Source: Morchella semilibera
Lineage: Eukaryota; Ascomycota; Pezizomycetes; Pezizales; Morchellaceae
Assembly: GCA_009192285.1 (NCBI GenBank)
Contig: CM018603.1
Span: 6,135,613-6,199,612 of the forward strand
DNA: 64,000 bases
Direction of reading: 5' to 3'
Within the stretch, counting starts at the first letter, position 1. Every line of letters begins with the position of its first letter. Under the pieces are notes generated by a model. That model did not search any database. It was given only the letters and a program-made list of their open reading frames with translations, and was not told where the DNA came from. Made by a program: the position numbers and the translations under genes. Below, piece after piece: positions 11,706 through 22,720 of the stretch.

Positions 11706-14164
11706 ATGTTTTACTCTCACGAGGTCCTAACTCAGCGCAAGTACGGCGTCGCCACAATATGGTGAGAATTCTCTCCCCATCAAAAATCACTGATGTTCTT
11801 CTTATAAGACCCTGTTAGGCTTGTCGCTACTATTGGTTCCAAATCGGGACTCAGGAAAGTTCAGCGCAAAGATATCTTATCAGTAAATGTCCCAAAGGCC
11901 TGTGAGACGGTTATACAGCCAGAAGCACCTCTTGCTCTTCGTCTCCAGTCAAATCTACTTTACGGAATTTCTAGGTACACGATTAGAAGCAACGCTATTC
12001 AGAAGGAGCGATAACTAACTGAAATAGGGTATACTCTGGGCAATGTGACTACTTGATGAACGATGCGTCAATGGCACACATGAACATCAGGCGTCTTGTT
12101 AGAGCCACTAAGGTTAGAAACCTAGACTTAGTTAGTGGGGGGAGAGGCAAGTACGGTAGACCTGAATGTCTCTATCTACATGCTATCACTAACGGCGTAT
12201 TTTATATTACAGGCCAGAACAACTAGTTCTTCACGATGATCCAGCCTTCTTGCCTGATGTCAACCTTACTATGCTTCCAGATGGTCTTGGCTTAGTCGTT
12301 GATGAAAATGGTGATCTATTCGCCCTTGATGAAAGCGTAGCAATTTCTTCATTGAATTATGAGCGAAATGGCTCAGTACACTCTCTGGGACAAGTTGGTT
12401 CCCAAGCAGGGTCAATTCCAGGAAGTCCTAGACACAGCCTGATGATTCCTACTTCCGACACCATGGCAGGAGATTATGGATTTCTCCCAGGAGGCTCTTC
12501 ATTTGTTGGGGGTGACGATGAAGGAGAAAGATTTCTTGATGACGTTGGCTTCGAATTCGATGCCAATGGCGAGATGAGGGAGATCGAAACGCCCATGATT
12601 CCCAAGGCAAAAGATACACTTGCCAGTGTTAAGAGCGGAAAGGAAAGAAAAAGGGCCTCGAGCGTTGACAGAGGAAGCCGCCTCAATAGCGAGGATATTG
12701 CGCAACAAGTTCTCCTTGAACACGCTGAGGCTCGCGGCGAAGATCTCAGCAGAAGCCGCATGGTAATTCATTTAACCCAAAACTATTAGAGATATATAAG
12801 TACTAATCAAGTAGCTTGACGGAGATGGAAACGATTATGCCCCGCCAGAAGATGATATCTTCGACATCGCTGCTGAGCCATTTCTTCCTAGCGGTTCAAA
12901 GGAAGTTTCAAAAGAACCTTCTGCTAGTACTGTAGTTGCAGAAGAGAGCGCGCCTCTTAGTAGAAGACGTACTATCAGAGGTACAGCCCCTATTATTGAT
13001 GCTGCAACAGAGATCCGTAGTTCAGAGATGAGGGAATGGCGTGAAAACTACCTTGACAACATGGACGCAGCCATCAAGAAATCCAAGGCTATGAAGAACA
13101 CTAGAAAAGCGAAGGGGAATGCCAAAATGATGTTATTTGACATTGGCCTCTTTGGAGAACTTAAAAACCCGCTCTTGAAGCAACTGTTCTCTACAAAAGC
13201 TATTTTAGAAAGTCTTAATGCAACCTTTAGGGGTAGAAAGCGCAAGGGCACAGAGGATTCCGATGGCAACGAGAGAAGAATTAGAGCAAGAGTCTCTGGA
13301 GGCCTCGAGGAAGAGATGGGCTTAGCTCAAAATCTTGGTGACGAATATGAACTGCCTATGGAAGGGGGTGGTGATATTAACGAGGTCGAAATCGGCCGTG
13401 AGGGTCCAGAAATTGGAAACGACGATATTAGACCTTCCAGCCAAGCCGCTCTTCCATGGAACTTGTTTTCAGAGCATAGATCACGTACCGGGTCTGTAAT
13501 GAGCGAAGGCCGGCTTCCTTCTGTCGGTGGATTTCCGTCTAGCTCTGCAGGCGGTAGTCAAATCGACTTCCCAAGCAGGAGGGGCTCTAAATTCAGTGCT
13601 ATTAAGGGATTTGAAAGGCTAAGCATCATTGGATCACCGATTGGCGAGCGTGATGAAGACGTTGAACAAGAGATTGATCGGGAATTCCCCCCAGGGGAAG
13701 AGATGGAGTTCGAGTATTTTGGTGTTGGTATGTCGTCTACTAAGATGATACCAGCAATTTACATCTATACTAATTGATGTTTCTATATAGGTGCAAACGT
13801 TGATACACAGACTGCCCAGGATAGCCAATGGCTCGCTGCTACCGTAGAACACGAATCTACGAACTTTTTAAAGTACAGATTCCAATATCATTTAGTTTAG
13901 CAACTTGTAGCCACCTAGATTTTTAACACATATTTTAGGTTTGTCAAAGCAGAGCAAGAGAAGACCAACCAAATCGCCGAAGACAATGACGAGGAACCAG
14001 TCAACTTCATCACCTTTGAGCAACTACTCGATCCTACCAAGAATGGAAGGATCGTGGCTGCGCAAGCATTCCACCATACACTTTTGCTAGCTACCAAAGG
14101 GCTCGTCTGTGTCACTCAAGAAGAACCCTATGGAAGTATCCAGATTAGCATCTTGGAATCCTAA
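11706..14164 (+). CDS. rec8: Meiotic cohesin subunit Rec8 (kleisin), 701 aa, seven exons
   Basis: Exons: 11706-11761, 11819-11974, 12028-12150, 12213-12762, 12815-13727, 13791-13872, 13939-14164. They join in frame to 2106 nt. Rec8 is the kleisin that closes the Smc1/Smc3 ring in meiosis and is cut by separase. The N-terminus (MFYSHEVLTQRKYGVATIW, then WLVATIGSK and NLLYGISRVYSGQCDYL) is the Rad21/Rec8 N domain. The His-Glu after MFYS is Rec8-like rather than mitotic Scc1-like. Motif KPEQLVLHDDPAFLP ends the N domain. The middle is disordered and acidic. The last 70 residues (motifs NFITFEQLL, AAQAFHHTLLLATKG) are the C-terminal winged helix that binds Smc1. A candidate separase site, EIGR, lies at residues 487-490. 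The third donor must be GTACGG at 12151 to keep the conserved KPEQLVL frame. Confidence 0.95.
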
Positions 14165-14693
14165 TCTGACTTACTGCTGGTTGGGGTTGACCTAGTTGCT
14201 CAATAGTTACAACTACTCTCATGCGCTAGCAGTTAGTGTGGGGTGAAGGATCAGTATTTTTTTAGCTGTGTCGGTGATATCAAATATTTTATGGGGAGTA
14301 GGAGGGCACGATATCAGTTGTGTATCTCTTTACTGCACGTAGCAATTGTTAGATAGCATAGTGAGATGATAGTTGCAAGTATTAATTAGCACAGATGGCA
14401 GGATAAAGGGATATAGTTCCTGGTGATCAAGACATGATCATCCAGAGCCAAAGTAGCTTTAAAGCAATAAAAAAAAAAAGTGTATCTCACAGTCCGCCCA
14501 AAGCCCAAAGCCCAAGCTAGAAAACCTGATCGTCATAAAAATGCAAAATCCGTCATACAAAAAACCCGGACTCCCTGTGCATCCCAAGCCAATTGAAAAA
14601 GAAGGGGAAAAAATGAAATTACAAGAGTAGGTTAATAACTGGAAAAATACCACAGAAAAGAGGTAAAAATATAAAAACGAAAAGGGAGACTCT
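14165..14693. other. Convergent intergenic region between rec8 and CNL1
   Basis: 529 bp between two 3' ends. It is AT-rich with an A-run near 14468. No gene seen. Confidence 0.5.
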
Positions 14694-15261
14694 CTACTTC
14701 CCAATTCGTTTTTCCAACGCATCCACCCTAACTCGGAAACCCTTCACAATCTCCCCGATCCTCTTGATCTTGAGGAACTCATTTTGCAACTCGTCGCATT
14801 GGCGCAGTATATCCCGCAACGTCTCGATCTCGGCCGTTGCGCGGTCAACCACGGTCGACGCCCGTCTATGGGACGCTTGTGTGGAACGCAAGGTCTGCGC
14901 TGATAACTGTCATCCGGGTAAATATATCGTCAGTATATCTGTTCTCAGCCCATTCGTTTAAACCCGCCCAGCCAATAGCAGTAAAAATTACAAAGATCCA
15001 TGGAGAAGTGGAAATGATATAAAAGGAGGGGGAACCCACATTCTCCACCCGCTGCGAAATACTTGCCAGCAAGTTATCAAAATGGGTGCTCAACGCCGCG
15101 AGCGCGGCCGGATCCAGCGAGATTCCGCCGCTGCTGCCGCTGCTCGCGGAGGTGGAGGAGGAGGGTGGAGTTGGTCGGAGACGTTGCTGTTGGGCAGCAA
15201 TGTACGAGAGGTCCTCGCGCGAAATGTGCAGGGACGGGTCGGTTATCGGTGGGGGGTTCAT
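14694..15261 (-). CDS. CNL1: BLOC-1 complex subunit CNL1-like, 144 aa, two exons
   Basis: Exons on the minus strand: 15261-15040 and 14906-14694, with a 133-nt intron; total 435 nt in frame. The protein begins MNPPPITDPSLHISREDLSY and has a Ser-rich linker, then a helical half. Motifs: LAALSTHFDNLLASISQRVE, LSAQTLRSTQ, AEIETLRDILRQCDELQNEF and IGEIVKGFRVRVDALEKRI. This order and wording matches what I remember of fungal CNL1, a small coiled-coil subunit of the BLOC-1 complex that acts in endosomal sorting. The splice joins VEN to LSAQT, which restores the conserved run. Family assignment is from memory of the helical motifs. Another small coiled-coil subunit is the main alternative. Confidence 0.75.
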
Positions 15262-15664
15262 GGAGGTTACATGGAGGGGCGATTTGTTGAGATGTTCGCC
15301 CTTCAGGATGGGAGGGAGCTTCGTTCAACTCCTCCTTCCTTCCGTCCTTCTTCTTCTCCTCCGCCCTGCTCCTCCGGTCCGAAAGGTGTGGTGGCCGGGG
15401 GTGTGGGGGATGAATGGGTGGAATTGGGCAGACTTTCTTTTAGGGTTAACGGGGGGGGGGGGGGGTGGTCTAGTCCTAGGTGTGTGTGAGTGTGTGTGTG
15501 AGTACGAGGCCGAGGATGTGAGGGTGTGTCGATGTGATCGTGATCGTGGTGGTAGGTTGTAGTGGTGTTTGTTTTTTTGACGTCAGTACTCTACAGGAAC
15601 TGAAGGACCAAGTCAATAGAGTATTTTTTTATGTAGTTGTATGTAGGTGGTAGTAGGTGGTAAT

Positions 15665-15709
15665 AGGTAGGTAGGTAGGTAGGTAGGTAGGTAGATAAGT
15701 AGATAGGTA
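15665..15709. repeat. TAGG/TAGA microsatellite
   Basis: At least seven tandem GTAG tetranucleotides followed by degenerate TAGA units, seen directly. Confidence 0.9.
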
Positions 15710-16317
15710 GGTGACTTGACCTCGACCTGATAGATCTAGAAGAGAAGAGGTTGGCAAGCAAGGCTATCTTTCTCTCTCTCAAATTGTCAGTTTCGAGTAA
15801 CTTGTCTGAGTAAAAGTTATGCAGAGCTTTGACCATTCGTGATACCCACTTGGGTAGTTATGTGACGCGTTACCGAGACTGGGATCGTCGACCGAATAAA
15901 TACGCTGGACACCATTTACCACTGGAAAATAAATGGTACAGTTTCAATATCCAAATATCATCACCGGTTTCCTATCCTATCCAGTGCTCTCTCTCCCGTC
16001 CTTCCACACCCAAGAAAGTAACCCCCCCACACACACACGCACACACCCCTCACTCAACTCCCAATCCAAATTCATGTCGTGGTGGTTGCTCTTCTAAAGT
16101 ACTGGTACAATACATTAGGCACATCGCTCTTACATACATCATACCTTGGGAAATACGTACTACTGACTGCTACATGCTGCTATGTACATGTAGGTACACC
16201 TGCCTGGACTATGATACCGAAGGAAAGGCAAGATCTTAATCTTATCGTCCGTTCGTTAAACTTTTTTCTTTCCTTTTTCTTCCCCCCCCCCCCCCGGACA
16301 ACTGGACCCCACCTAGC

Positions 16318-16456
16318 TACCGTATTATCTGAAAAAATTCGTTGCGAGACAGCAGGGGTATAGTCCAACCGGAGGTCACCTTTAGACGTCAATCTGCAAG
16401 TTTTGGTGTGAATAATCCTTGCTGCAGCGCAACGAATTTTCTCAGATAATACGGTA
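16318..16456. mobile_element. 139-bp MITE with 29-bp terminal inverted repeats
   Basis: Left arm 16318-16346 and right arm 16428-16456 are inverted copies over 29 bp with one mismatch (core CCGTATTATCTGA). Both ends are TA, so the element fits CCGTATT...AATACGG inserted at a TA dinucleotide that was duplicated. That is the habit of Tc1/mariner-type transposons and Stowaway-like MITEs. The inner part continues as a weaker inverted repeat (AGACAGCA against TGCTGCA). No coding capacity. It is plain DNA-transposon material moved in trans. The near-identity of the arms suggests a fairly young copy. Confidence 0.8.
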
Positions 16457-16738
16457 TGTCATGTATGTCTAGCTAGAGCTGCTGCACAGGAGTAACAACC
16501 GTTTTGGTTCGCCATGGATTCTCATTGGACGTTCCAAACCTTCGTTTTGCGCCCTCGCTGCCTGCTGCGAGGGAAAAAGTCCGATCATGTCTGTCGCGCG
16601 AACTGCAGGCTTGCTGCGCATGCAGTGTGCCACAAAAACGGATGCGGAGAAGCTGACTTGAAACGAGACCGATACCCGTCGTTTGGCGGCATAGTTATAT
16701 CTAGACTTGTTTAAGAGCCGTTAGGTGCCATCACTTTT

Positions 16739-16766
16739 TCCTTCCTTCCTTCCTTCCTTCCCTTCC
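16739..16766. repeat. CCTT microsatellite
   Basis: Five to six tandem TTCC units seen directly, followed by TTCCGCACCC. Confidence 0.85.
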
Positions 16767-18125
16767 GCACCCGGCGGGCGGATGTGATAAAGGGGGGGGG
16801 GGTTTATTCTGGGTTTGCTCCGTATGGCTAGACCACTCGAGGGTTACCTTTTAGGGTTCATAAACGCGGATGTGTTATCCTAACAATGTAATAACGGGGA
16901 CCGATATAGGTATATATAGTATACCGGACTTCCAGGTTTTTCGGTGCAATATGGAGTTCTTGTTCTTCTCGCGGTAGAGATTTGTTACTTCTTCTTCGCC
17001 TTTTGAACGGGCTAGAACTCACAGGACTAGGGCCTGGACTAATGTTTTTAGAATAGCCTCGACCTGGAGTTCAAAATAGGATATGTTATATGCTGATCCC
17101 GGAGTATTTCCTAGAGGAAAAAATAGAATCAATCCATGCGTTCCCGTTGGAGTTCCAGAGCAGAGGGTACCGAAATGCTTTTCCGTTCGAGGCCTCGTAT
17201 GATCACATATATAACTATAACAAGTGATATAATTCCTTAAGCCTTCTAATGCCTCTCGCCGATGTCTCTCTGTCGCTCAGGCCGGCGTTCTCGCTCACTC
17301 TAGCGCCGTTGGCTAGCATCGTAATATATATCGCTAATATAATGCGGCTCCTGAGGTCTTTCCCTAAAAATGCTCTCTATAATTTGCTGGTTTGGGGGGG
17401 GGGGGGGGGCTTGATGCATTTGTCGTACTCTATATGAACGAGCGTCAAGGTAAGACAAATGTGGCTGATAATTACTTGAGCCCTAGCTCATACCGAAAGT
17501 ATACCGAAATTTACCACAGTGCGGTACAGTCACAAACTTTACCGTGCGGATAGTGATGGTCTCAGTCTCGGGTATTGGCCATGCTTTGTGATCCATAGAA
17601 TTTCCATATGCACGTGTGTAGTCATTGCAGTGAACTATCTCCCTCTCTCTCTGTGACGGGAGGGTTCTTGCTTTGTAAGGGTGCTGTTTATCGGTGTTTT
17701 GAATATGCGACACAAATTTCCGCTTTTATTAATGGCACTTAAGTGCCATGAGTGCCAATTTCGGGCCCGAGTTACTTACGTAAACTAATCTGAAAAGGCT
17801 AAAATTTATGTAGATTCTATTCGTAGACTCCATATTTTTCACGACTCACGCGTACGACATGCATAGCTATTCGTAACGACATTGATAGCTCTATCTTAGG
17901 TCTATCCCTCTAGCCTTTTGATATTTTTATACTTATTTTATCAATCTATCTCATAATAATAATATGTCTTCATAAAGTGATAAATACATTTACTCTTAAA
18001 CAAAACATACTAAGAAAATATACAGGGAAAACGAAGAATTCACAAGGATAACGTTAAATAAAGCTATAAACATCCAAGGGGGAAAAAAAGATTAAAGATA
18101 CCTGCCCATCAAAAAAAAGGTCGTC

Positions 18126-18581
18126 CTACACTCTATACCCCACTTTCCTGCCAGGCCTCAGTCTATCCTTCCACAACTCGACAGCAGCGCCCACCACCGG
18201 GGTCTTCCTCTGCCTAGGCCTACTCCTCCCAGCAGCACCCTGGCTGCCCACCATCCTAAGCCTATACTCGTCCCTCTCTGGCCCCTTCAGCAGCCTCCGT
18301 ATCTGCCTGGTCAGCTCCAAGTTAAACACCAACCTCTTGTCCGAGTAGCAGCGGGCAAACGCCTCTTTGTGCGCGCTAAGTAGTCCCGGCGACTCCCGGA
18401 TACGGTGGTTGAAGAGACGGTCTATGTTGAGGGCCGATAAGTTCCTGAGACGTTTGTATTGGCACTCGATGGTGTCGTGGCGGATGGCATCCCAGTTTAT
18501 GTGGTAGTGCTTGATGGCGTAAGGGTAGAGAGACTTTTTGTCCGCGGGGGGGTTATACAAGGGGTTGATGATGAGGGTCAT
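18126..18581 (-). CDS. Unrecognised basic protein, 151 aa
   Basis: Single exon, ATG at 18581-18579, stop TAG at 18126. The protein starts MTLIINPLYNPPADKK and is basic, with many Arg and Lys, Tyr-rich near the start, and a C-terminus of the type RSRPRQRKTPVVGAAVELWK. No domain, signal peptide or membrane segment is obvious. Codon third positions are richer in G/C than the flanking DNA, which supports coding. It could be an orphan gene or the last exon of a longer one. The frame is intact and ends cleanly, but I cannot name a function. Confidence 0.45.
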   Translation of the reverse strand: MTLIINPLYNPPADKKSLYPYAIKHYHINWDAIRHDTIECQYKRLRNLSALNIDRLFNHRIRESPGLLSAHKEAFARCYSDKRLVFNLELTRQIRRLLKGPERDEYRLRMVGSQGAAGRSRPRQRKTPVVGAAVELWKDRLRPGRKVGYRV

Positions 18582-20592
18582 GGTCTGGCGTGTTTTTATA
18601 TACTCTTCTGGTTGGTATAGCGGGGATGTTGAACGTCACACGAATAGGTTAGACAGCGGTAAATGGAATTCATGGTAAAAGATATGGGGGGGGGGCGGCT
18701 TTGTTTTAATAGAAGAGGTAGTGGTTTACTGGTGTTGATATCGACCATACATACTATTAGTGTTGGTCAATGATCTGACCAGACCCTCCAAAGAAGAGAA
18801 CCGTAGAATAATTATTAGAGAACTGAGAAGCAATTGTATTTGGCCCAAATGTATTTGGCGTTTAGGTCAGGTAATAATGAACCGAGTGATAGCTTATGAC
18901 TTAGAAACCCTAAGCCTAACATGCACTTTAATAAGCTATAGATTTGAGTTCCATTAAACAAACGAGATATAATGCTGTTCAAGTTCTTCCGGCAAGGGGT
19001 ACAATAATTGAACGCTCTTGATGAGGCTTACGTCTACAAAATAGAATTTAGTAATGAGGGCTTGCACGTGCAAAAGCAGACTCCTAGTCGATCCCCAAGA
19101 TACGCGGTTAAAGTTGCAAACGCGCAGAACCACAATATACTTCTTCTCTCGTACACAACTAGCTGATTGTTGATAGGATGATAGCTCATATACGCGTAGC
19201 TGTAGCCCTAAGTTAATACAATAGTAAGTGGAGTATATACTAACAAGATATTCGGAAGCACATGATATTTTAGGAACCCGTGTGACTTAAGCTAGGCATT
19301 GCCAAGTTGTCCTTTGATAGGTACAGATCATTCTCCGTCGAGCCTCTCTCTCTCACTGCGAATAGTTGCACTGCTTAATTCGGAGGCCTCTAGCTCTTTC
19401 GACAGTTCCCCATCTATATATTGGGTAATGAGTCCTGAAAATTGAGTTATATCTGGTCAGTCTATAGAAGTGATGTGGCGCGCTGCGTAACTCGGCCAAT
19501 TGAGCTGATTAATTCATAAATATTCCTTGGAATATATAAGAATGCACCATTTAATATTAGCACAGGCGCCGACCTGGCCGGTTCGAGGGTCCAAACCTCC
19601 CTATTATGAACCCGTCGAGTTACTCCCTGCCGCATTCTATTTGCCTAGCTTGTGGTGTTTTGTGAATCACTACAAGCCATTGTAGTCATCATTTTTTATA
19701 ATGTCACCATCATCATTACCGTAAATTCATCGCTAGCCGGTGTACCGCCGCCCCCTCCGCTCAGTCGACACTAAGTATTTGGAGAGTCAGGGGAGACGGG
19801 CTCAGGTCTGTCATGCGGTGGTTGTGACTCAATCTGTCCCGCTGCGTGCCACCCGCTAAGCTGCCGCCTAACCAACCGTTTGCATCATGACTTATCAATC
19901 GGCCGCCAAGCCTTTAACCGACGTCACCTGACCTCTAAACTAAGTGCTTCAGCAAAAGCTGGAATACTCCCAAAAAATCTGCAATGGCTATTGAAGATTG
20001 AGAACAGGTGCGCCTACTAAGATGTTTGTGATCAGGATGTTTCTGCTGAAATGTTGATGCCCGTGGTCGACCTTACATAGCTCTTTGTAATATAGATTAC
20101 AGATGGAGGAAGTATGTGGTTATAAGTAACTCAATAGTACCTGTACCATGAGCCGCCGTAGTCTACAGGTCGAGAGAAGTGCAGTTAATACGGCGGTTGG
20201 ATCCCCGAGAGGCCGAACTCATAGGGCTGGTAGTTCGGTCCTCTCTTCCCGGGCAGCCTCCCTCGGGCTGTGGACATGGTTGGGCCTGTATCCCCTCTTT
20301 GGTAGCGTTCTCATCTTCTAACCTAGCCTTAGCGGTAGGTAAGTAGAATCATAAACTATCACTCGATCAGATTTCAGTCATAAAGAAACGGACCAGTCAT
20401 AAAGAAACGGAAGCAGTCGGAATTATAGAAAAGGAAATTTTTTATATAAGAACCTGTTCAAAAGAAGAAGAAAAACCTATAGGAAATGCCCCCTACACCC
20501 AGTATACCGATATAAGTACCTAACAAAGCAAGCAAAAATCCAATCATACCCAGCATAAGAAACACTCTAATTACTTTATGTCTATAAACCAC
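18582..20592. other. Gene-free stretch with a strong hairpin
   Basis: No supported gene. Features: a G-run near 18690, an 18-bp direct repeat (20375-20392 and 20394-20411) and a strong hairpin at 20207-20245 listed separately. The right end is the 3' flank of NMD3. Confidence 0.45.
20207..20245. other. Strong hairpin, possible structured RNA
   Basis: GAGAGGCCGAACT (20207-20219) pairs with AGTTCGGTCCTCTC (20232-20245) apart from a one-base bulge, around a 12-nt loop. GC-rich DNA follows, including CCCGGGCAGCCTCCCTCGGG, which could fold further. I do not recognise a known RNA family. Confidence 0.35.
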
Positions 20593-22310
20593 TTACACTA
20601 CCTCCTCATGGTCATTGACATTGAGCTCATCAAACTCATCAAGTAGTTCGTCCATGGCAATTTCTGGCAATCCCTCTTCCTCGTCGTCCTCGTCCGTTTC
20701 CTCAACCTCCATCTCATCTCCAGTCTTCTCCACACCCTCCATTCTCGTACCGCTCGGTGGGTTCTTCCTCGTGTTCTTGTACAGCGCCAGCGTTCCTCTA
20801 AGCTCCGCATCTTCCTCAACATCCCGCAAGAACATCTCATAATCGCGCTCTGCACGCTCCTGGTCCTGCTTTCTGGGCAACATCTCGGACTCCTCCTTCG
20901 CCATGCGCTGCAGCTTCCAGTTACGGGACTTATTCTTCTTCTTGCGTGGGTAGCTCTTCTTAACGAGTATGACCTCAGGGATCCGGTCCGGCGCGTTGCG
21001 CTCTAGCTCTTCGAAGTGCTCGTTGTTGAGGTTTGCGCCGGTAAGATGGTAGCCGAGCGCAGTATCTCCAGGGTGTAGAATACCGCCGAGATGGGTGCGG
21101 ACGAGGTAGGTGTTGTTGTTTGATGCCATGTCAGATGAGCGGGCGACTGTGACGTCCGAGAGGACGTGCTTTCCGTGAGTGGCACCCAGAGGCTCGATAT
21201 CGAGAACGATGAACTCGACGAGCGAGGACACATCAGCAAGGGAGCTGAAAGGCGCACGCCAATATACGTTTGTAGTGATGTCGGTGACCTGAAGGGTATT
21301 GGGGTCGAGGAGATGGATACTGTTTCCGACACGGTTGCAGAGAAGGAGTGGGGGGATGTTTCCAAGGGTGCGGGCCAACTTAAGAGGGATGCAAACAAGG
21401 TCATCTTTACAGATTGGCACAATCTCTATTGAGTATGTGAACTTGTAGGACTTTGTGGAGGTGTGGATATCCGTTGAGATAAGCTCAGACGACTTCTGTG
21501 ACCGTACCGGAGAAACAGCGGCAAGGAAGTCGACCATTTTTGTGGCGTGGTTTCGCTGAGAGTAGAAAAAGTCTAATCCGTCCTTGGCTTCGCGAATATT
21601 TACAGTGTCACGGTGGGCGTTGTGTTTTAAGATCAACTGTTCGAGGTAAAGGAAAGTACGCTTATGCGGGACTTTCTGGCGGACTTGCACACAGGCTCTC
21701 CACGTATTTGCTATATGACCACTATCAGCAATTGCCCACAAAGCAAGTTCTCCATGACCACTGCTACTAGCACGACTAACCTGTATACGACTTTGCACAA
21801 TCGGGGCACTGGTGATATGCCACGACGTACTCAACCTCAAAACTTTGCTGCAGAATTGTGGACTCGAACGCCTCCTGTTGCACCGTAATCTTGACCTTGA
21901 TTCTCTTCGAGTGGGGTTCCGTCCATATGAAGCTCGCATCGATAATTCGGACCTTGGTAAGACCCCTCAGTCTGCGCAAACAGAGCGCAAGCAGTTCTCT
22001 ACTCTCTAGTGCGGCAGCAACCCAGTGATTTGGGGGTTGCAGCCAGCGATCACAACCACGGCAGAAATGAATAGTTGCTTCGCGCTGGATTCCGGAGGAG
22101 ATATCGACGTTAAGTTTGATGCAGTCATAGCACATAGCAACACCGGTACTGCCATCTATAGGGGCACCACAGGTTGCGCAAAGAATCCTAGAGCGGCAAC
22201 ATTGGTTATTTGGGCACTCACGGGTATGGGGCAGGTGCTACTAACGTTGCGATGGATGCTTTCTGGCCCGCGAAGGGCTGCATTGGTACAGAGTCGTTGT
22301 CGATCTCCAT
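20593..22310 (-). CDS. NMD3: 60S ribosomal export adaptor Nmd3, 537 aa, three exons
   Basis: Minus-strand exons: 22310-22222, 22187-21781, 21710-20593; 1614 nt in frame. Nmd3 loads on pre-60S subunits in the nucleus and brings the exportin Crm1 through a C-terminal nuclear export signal. Four CXXC pairs make the N-terminal zinc region: CATC, CYDC, CRGC and CPDC. Conserved runs include DISSGIQREATIHFC, ELLALCLRRLRGL, FIWTEPHSKRIKVK, LISTDIHTSTKSYKFTYS and LLDPNTLQ. The C-terminus is acidic and ends with a Leu-rich stretch (MDELLDEFDELNV) fit for an export signal. Length is close to the yeast protein (about 518 aa). The second splice restores SYTANTWRACVQVRQ. It stands head to head with the EF-hand gene across 410 bp. 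Confidence 0.98.
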
Positions 22311-22720
22311 TTTAGATATTACTTGATTATTTTTCTCTGTAAGATTTTCGTGAGGTTGTGGTTGTGATGTTTTATGAGGGGTGTTTCTTTTTCCTCTTCT
22401 GATGGGAGGTTATGAGAGATGGATTTAGTGGGGGAGAGGCAACTTTTTTTATTTTTATGCAGTGGTTGTACCCCGCGACGAATCTTATCTAATCTCTTGG
22501 GTTAGCTACATGCAGGCCAGGGGCGCAGATAAGATTGCTAATCGGATGGTTTGTTAAGCAGAGTGACGCATTCGGCCTGAATAAAAGCCGGTGTGTGGGA
22601 ATTTAGTGTGCCGCTACGTAGTACGTACTGCCAGTGATAGGAGCACCTTTTTTTTTTAATAGAGCTCTAATAGCTTCTAAATTCGCTATAATATCATTAT
22701 AAACACAAAAACTACTAATC
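22311..22720. promoter_or_regulatory. Divergent promoter region of NMD3 and the EF-hand gene
   Basis: 410 bp between two start codons on opposite strands. It includes T-rich runs (22447-22460 and 22649-22658) and ATAAA-type AT-rich DNA close to the EF-hand start. No specific binding site could be named. Confidence 0.55.

Larger units (their letters stand above)
15262..18125. other. Repeat-rich gene-free stretch
   Basis: Holds the CNL1 promoter side, a TAGG microsatellite (about 15665-15709), a CCTT run (about 16739-16766), G/C homopolymers (15451-15465, 16282-16295, 17394-17409) and the 139-bp MITE at 16318-16456. No supported gene on either strand. Confidence 0.5.

Noticed and set aside
19560-19630. 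GGTTCGAGGGTCC string like a tRNA T-arm
   Set aside because: No acceptor stem or D-arm can be folded around it. No tRNA gene was found anywhere in the window.
20615-20842. Ser-rich plus-strand frame over NMD3
   Set aside because: It is the antisense shadow of the acidic C-terminus of Nmd3.
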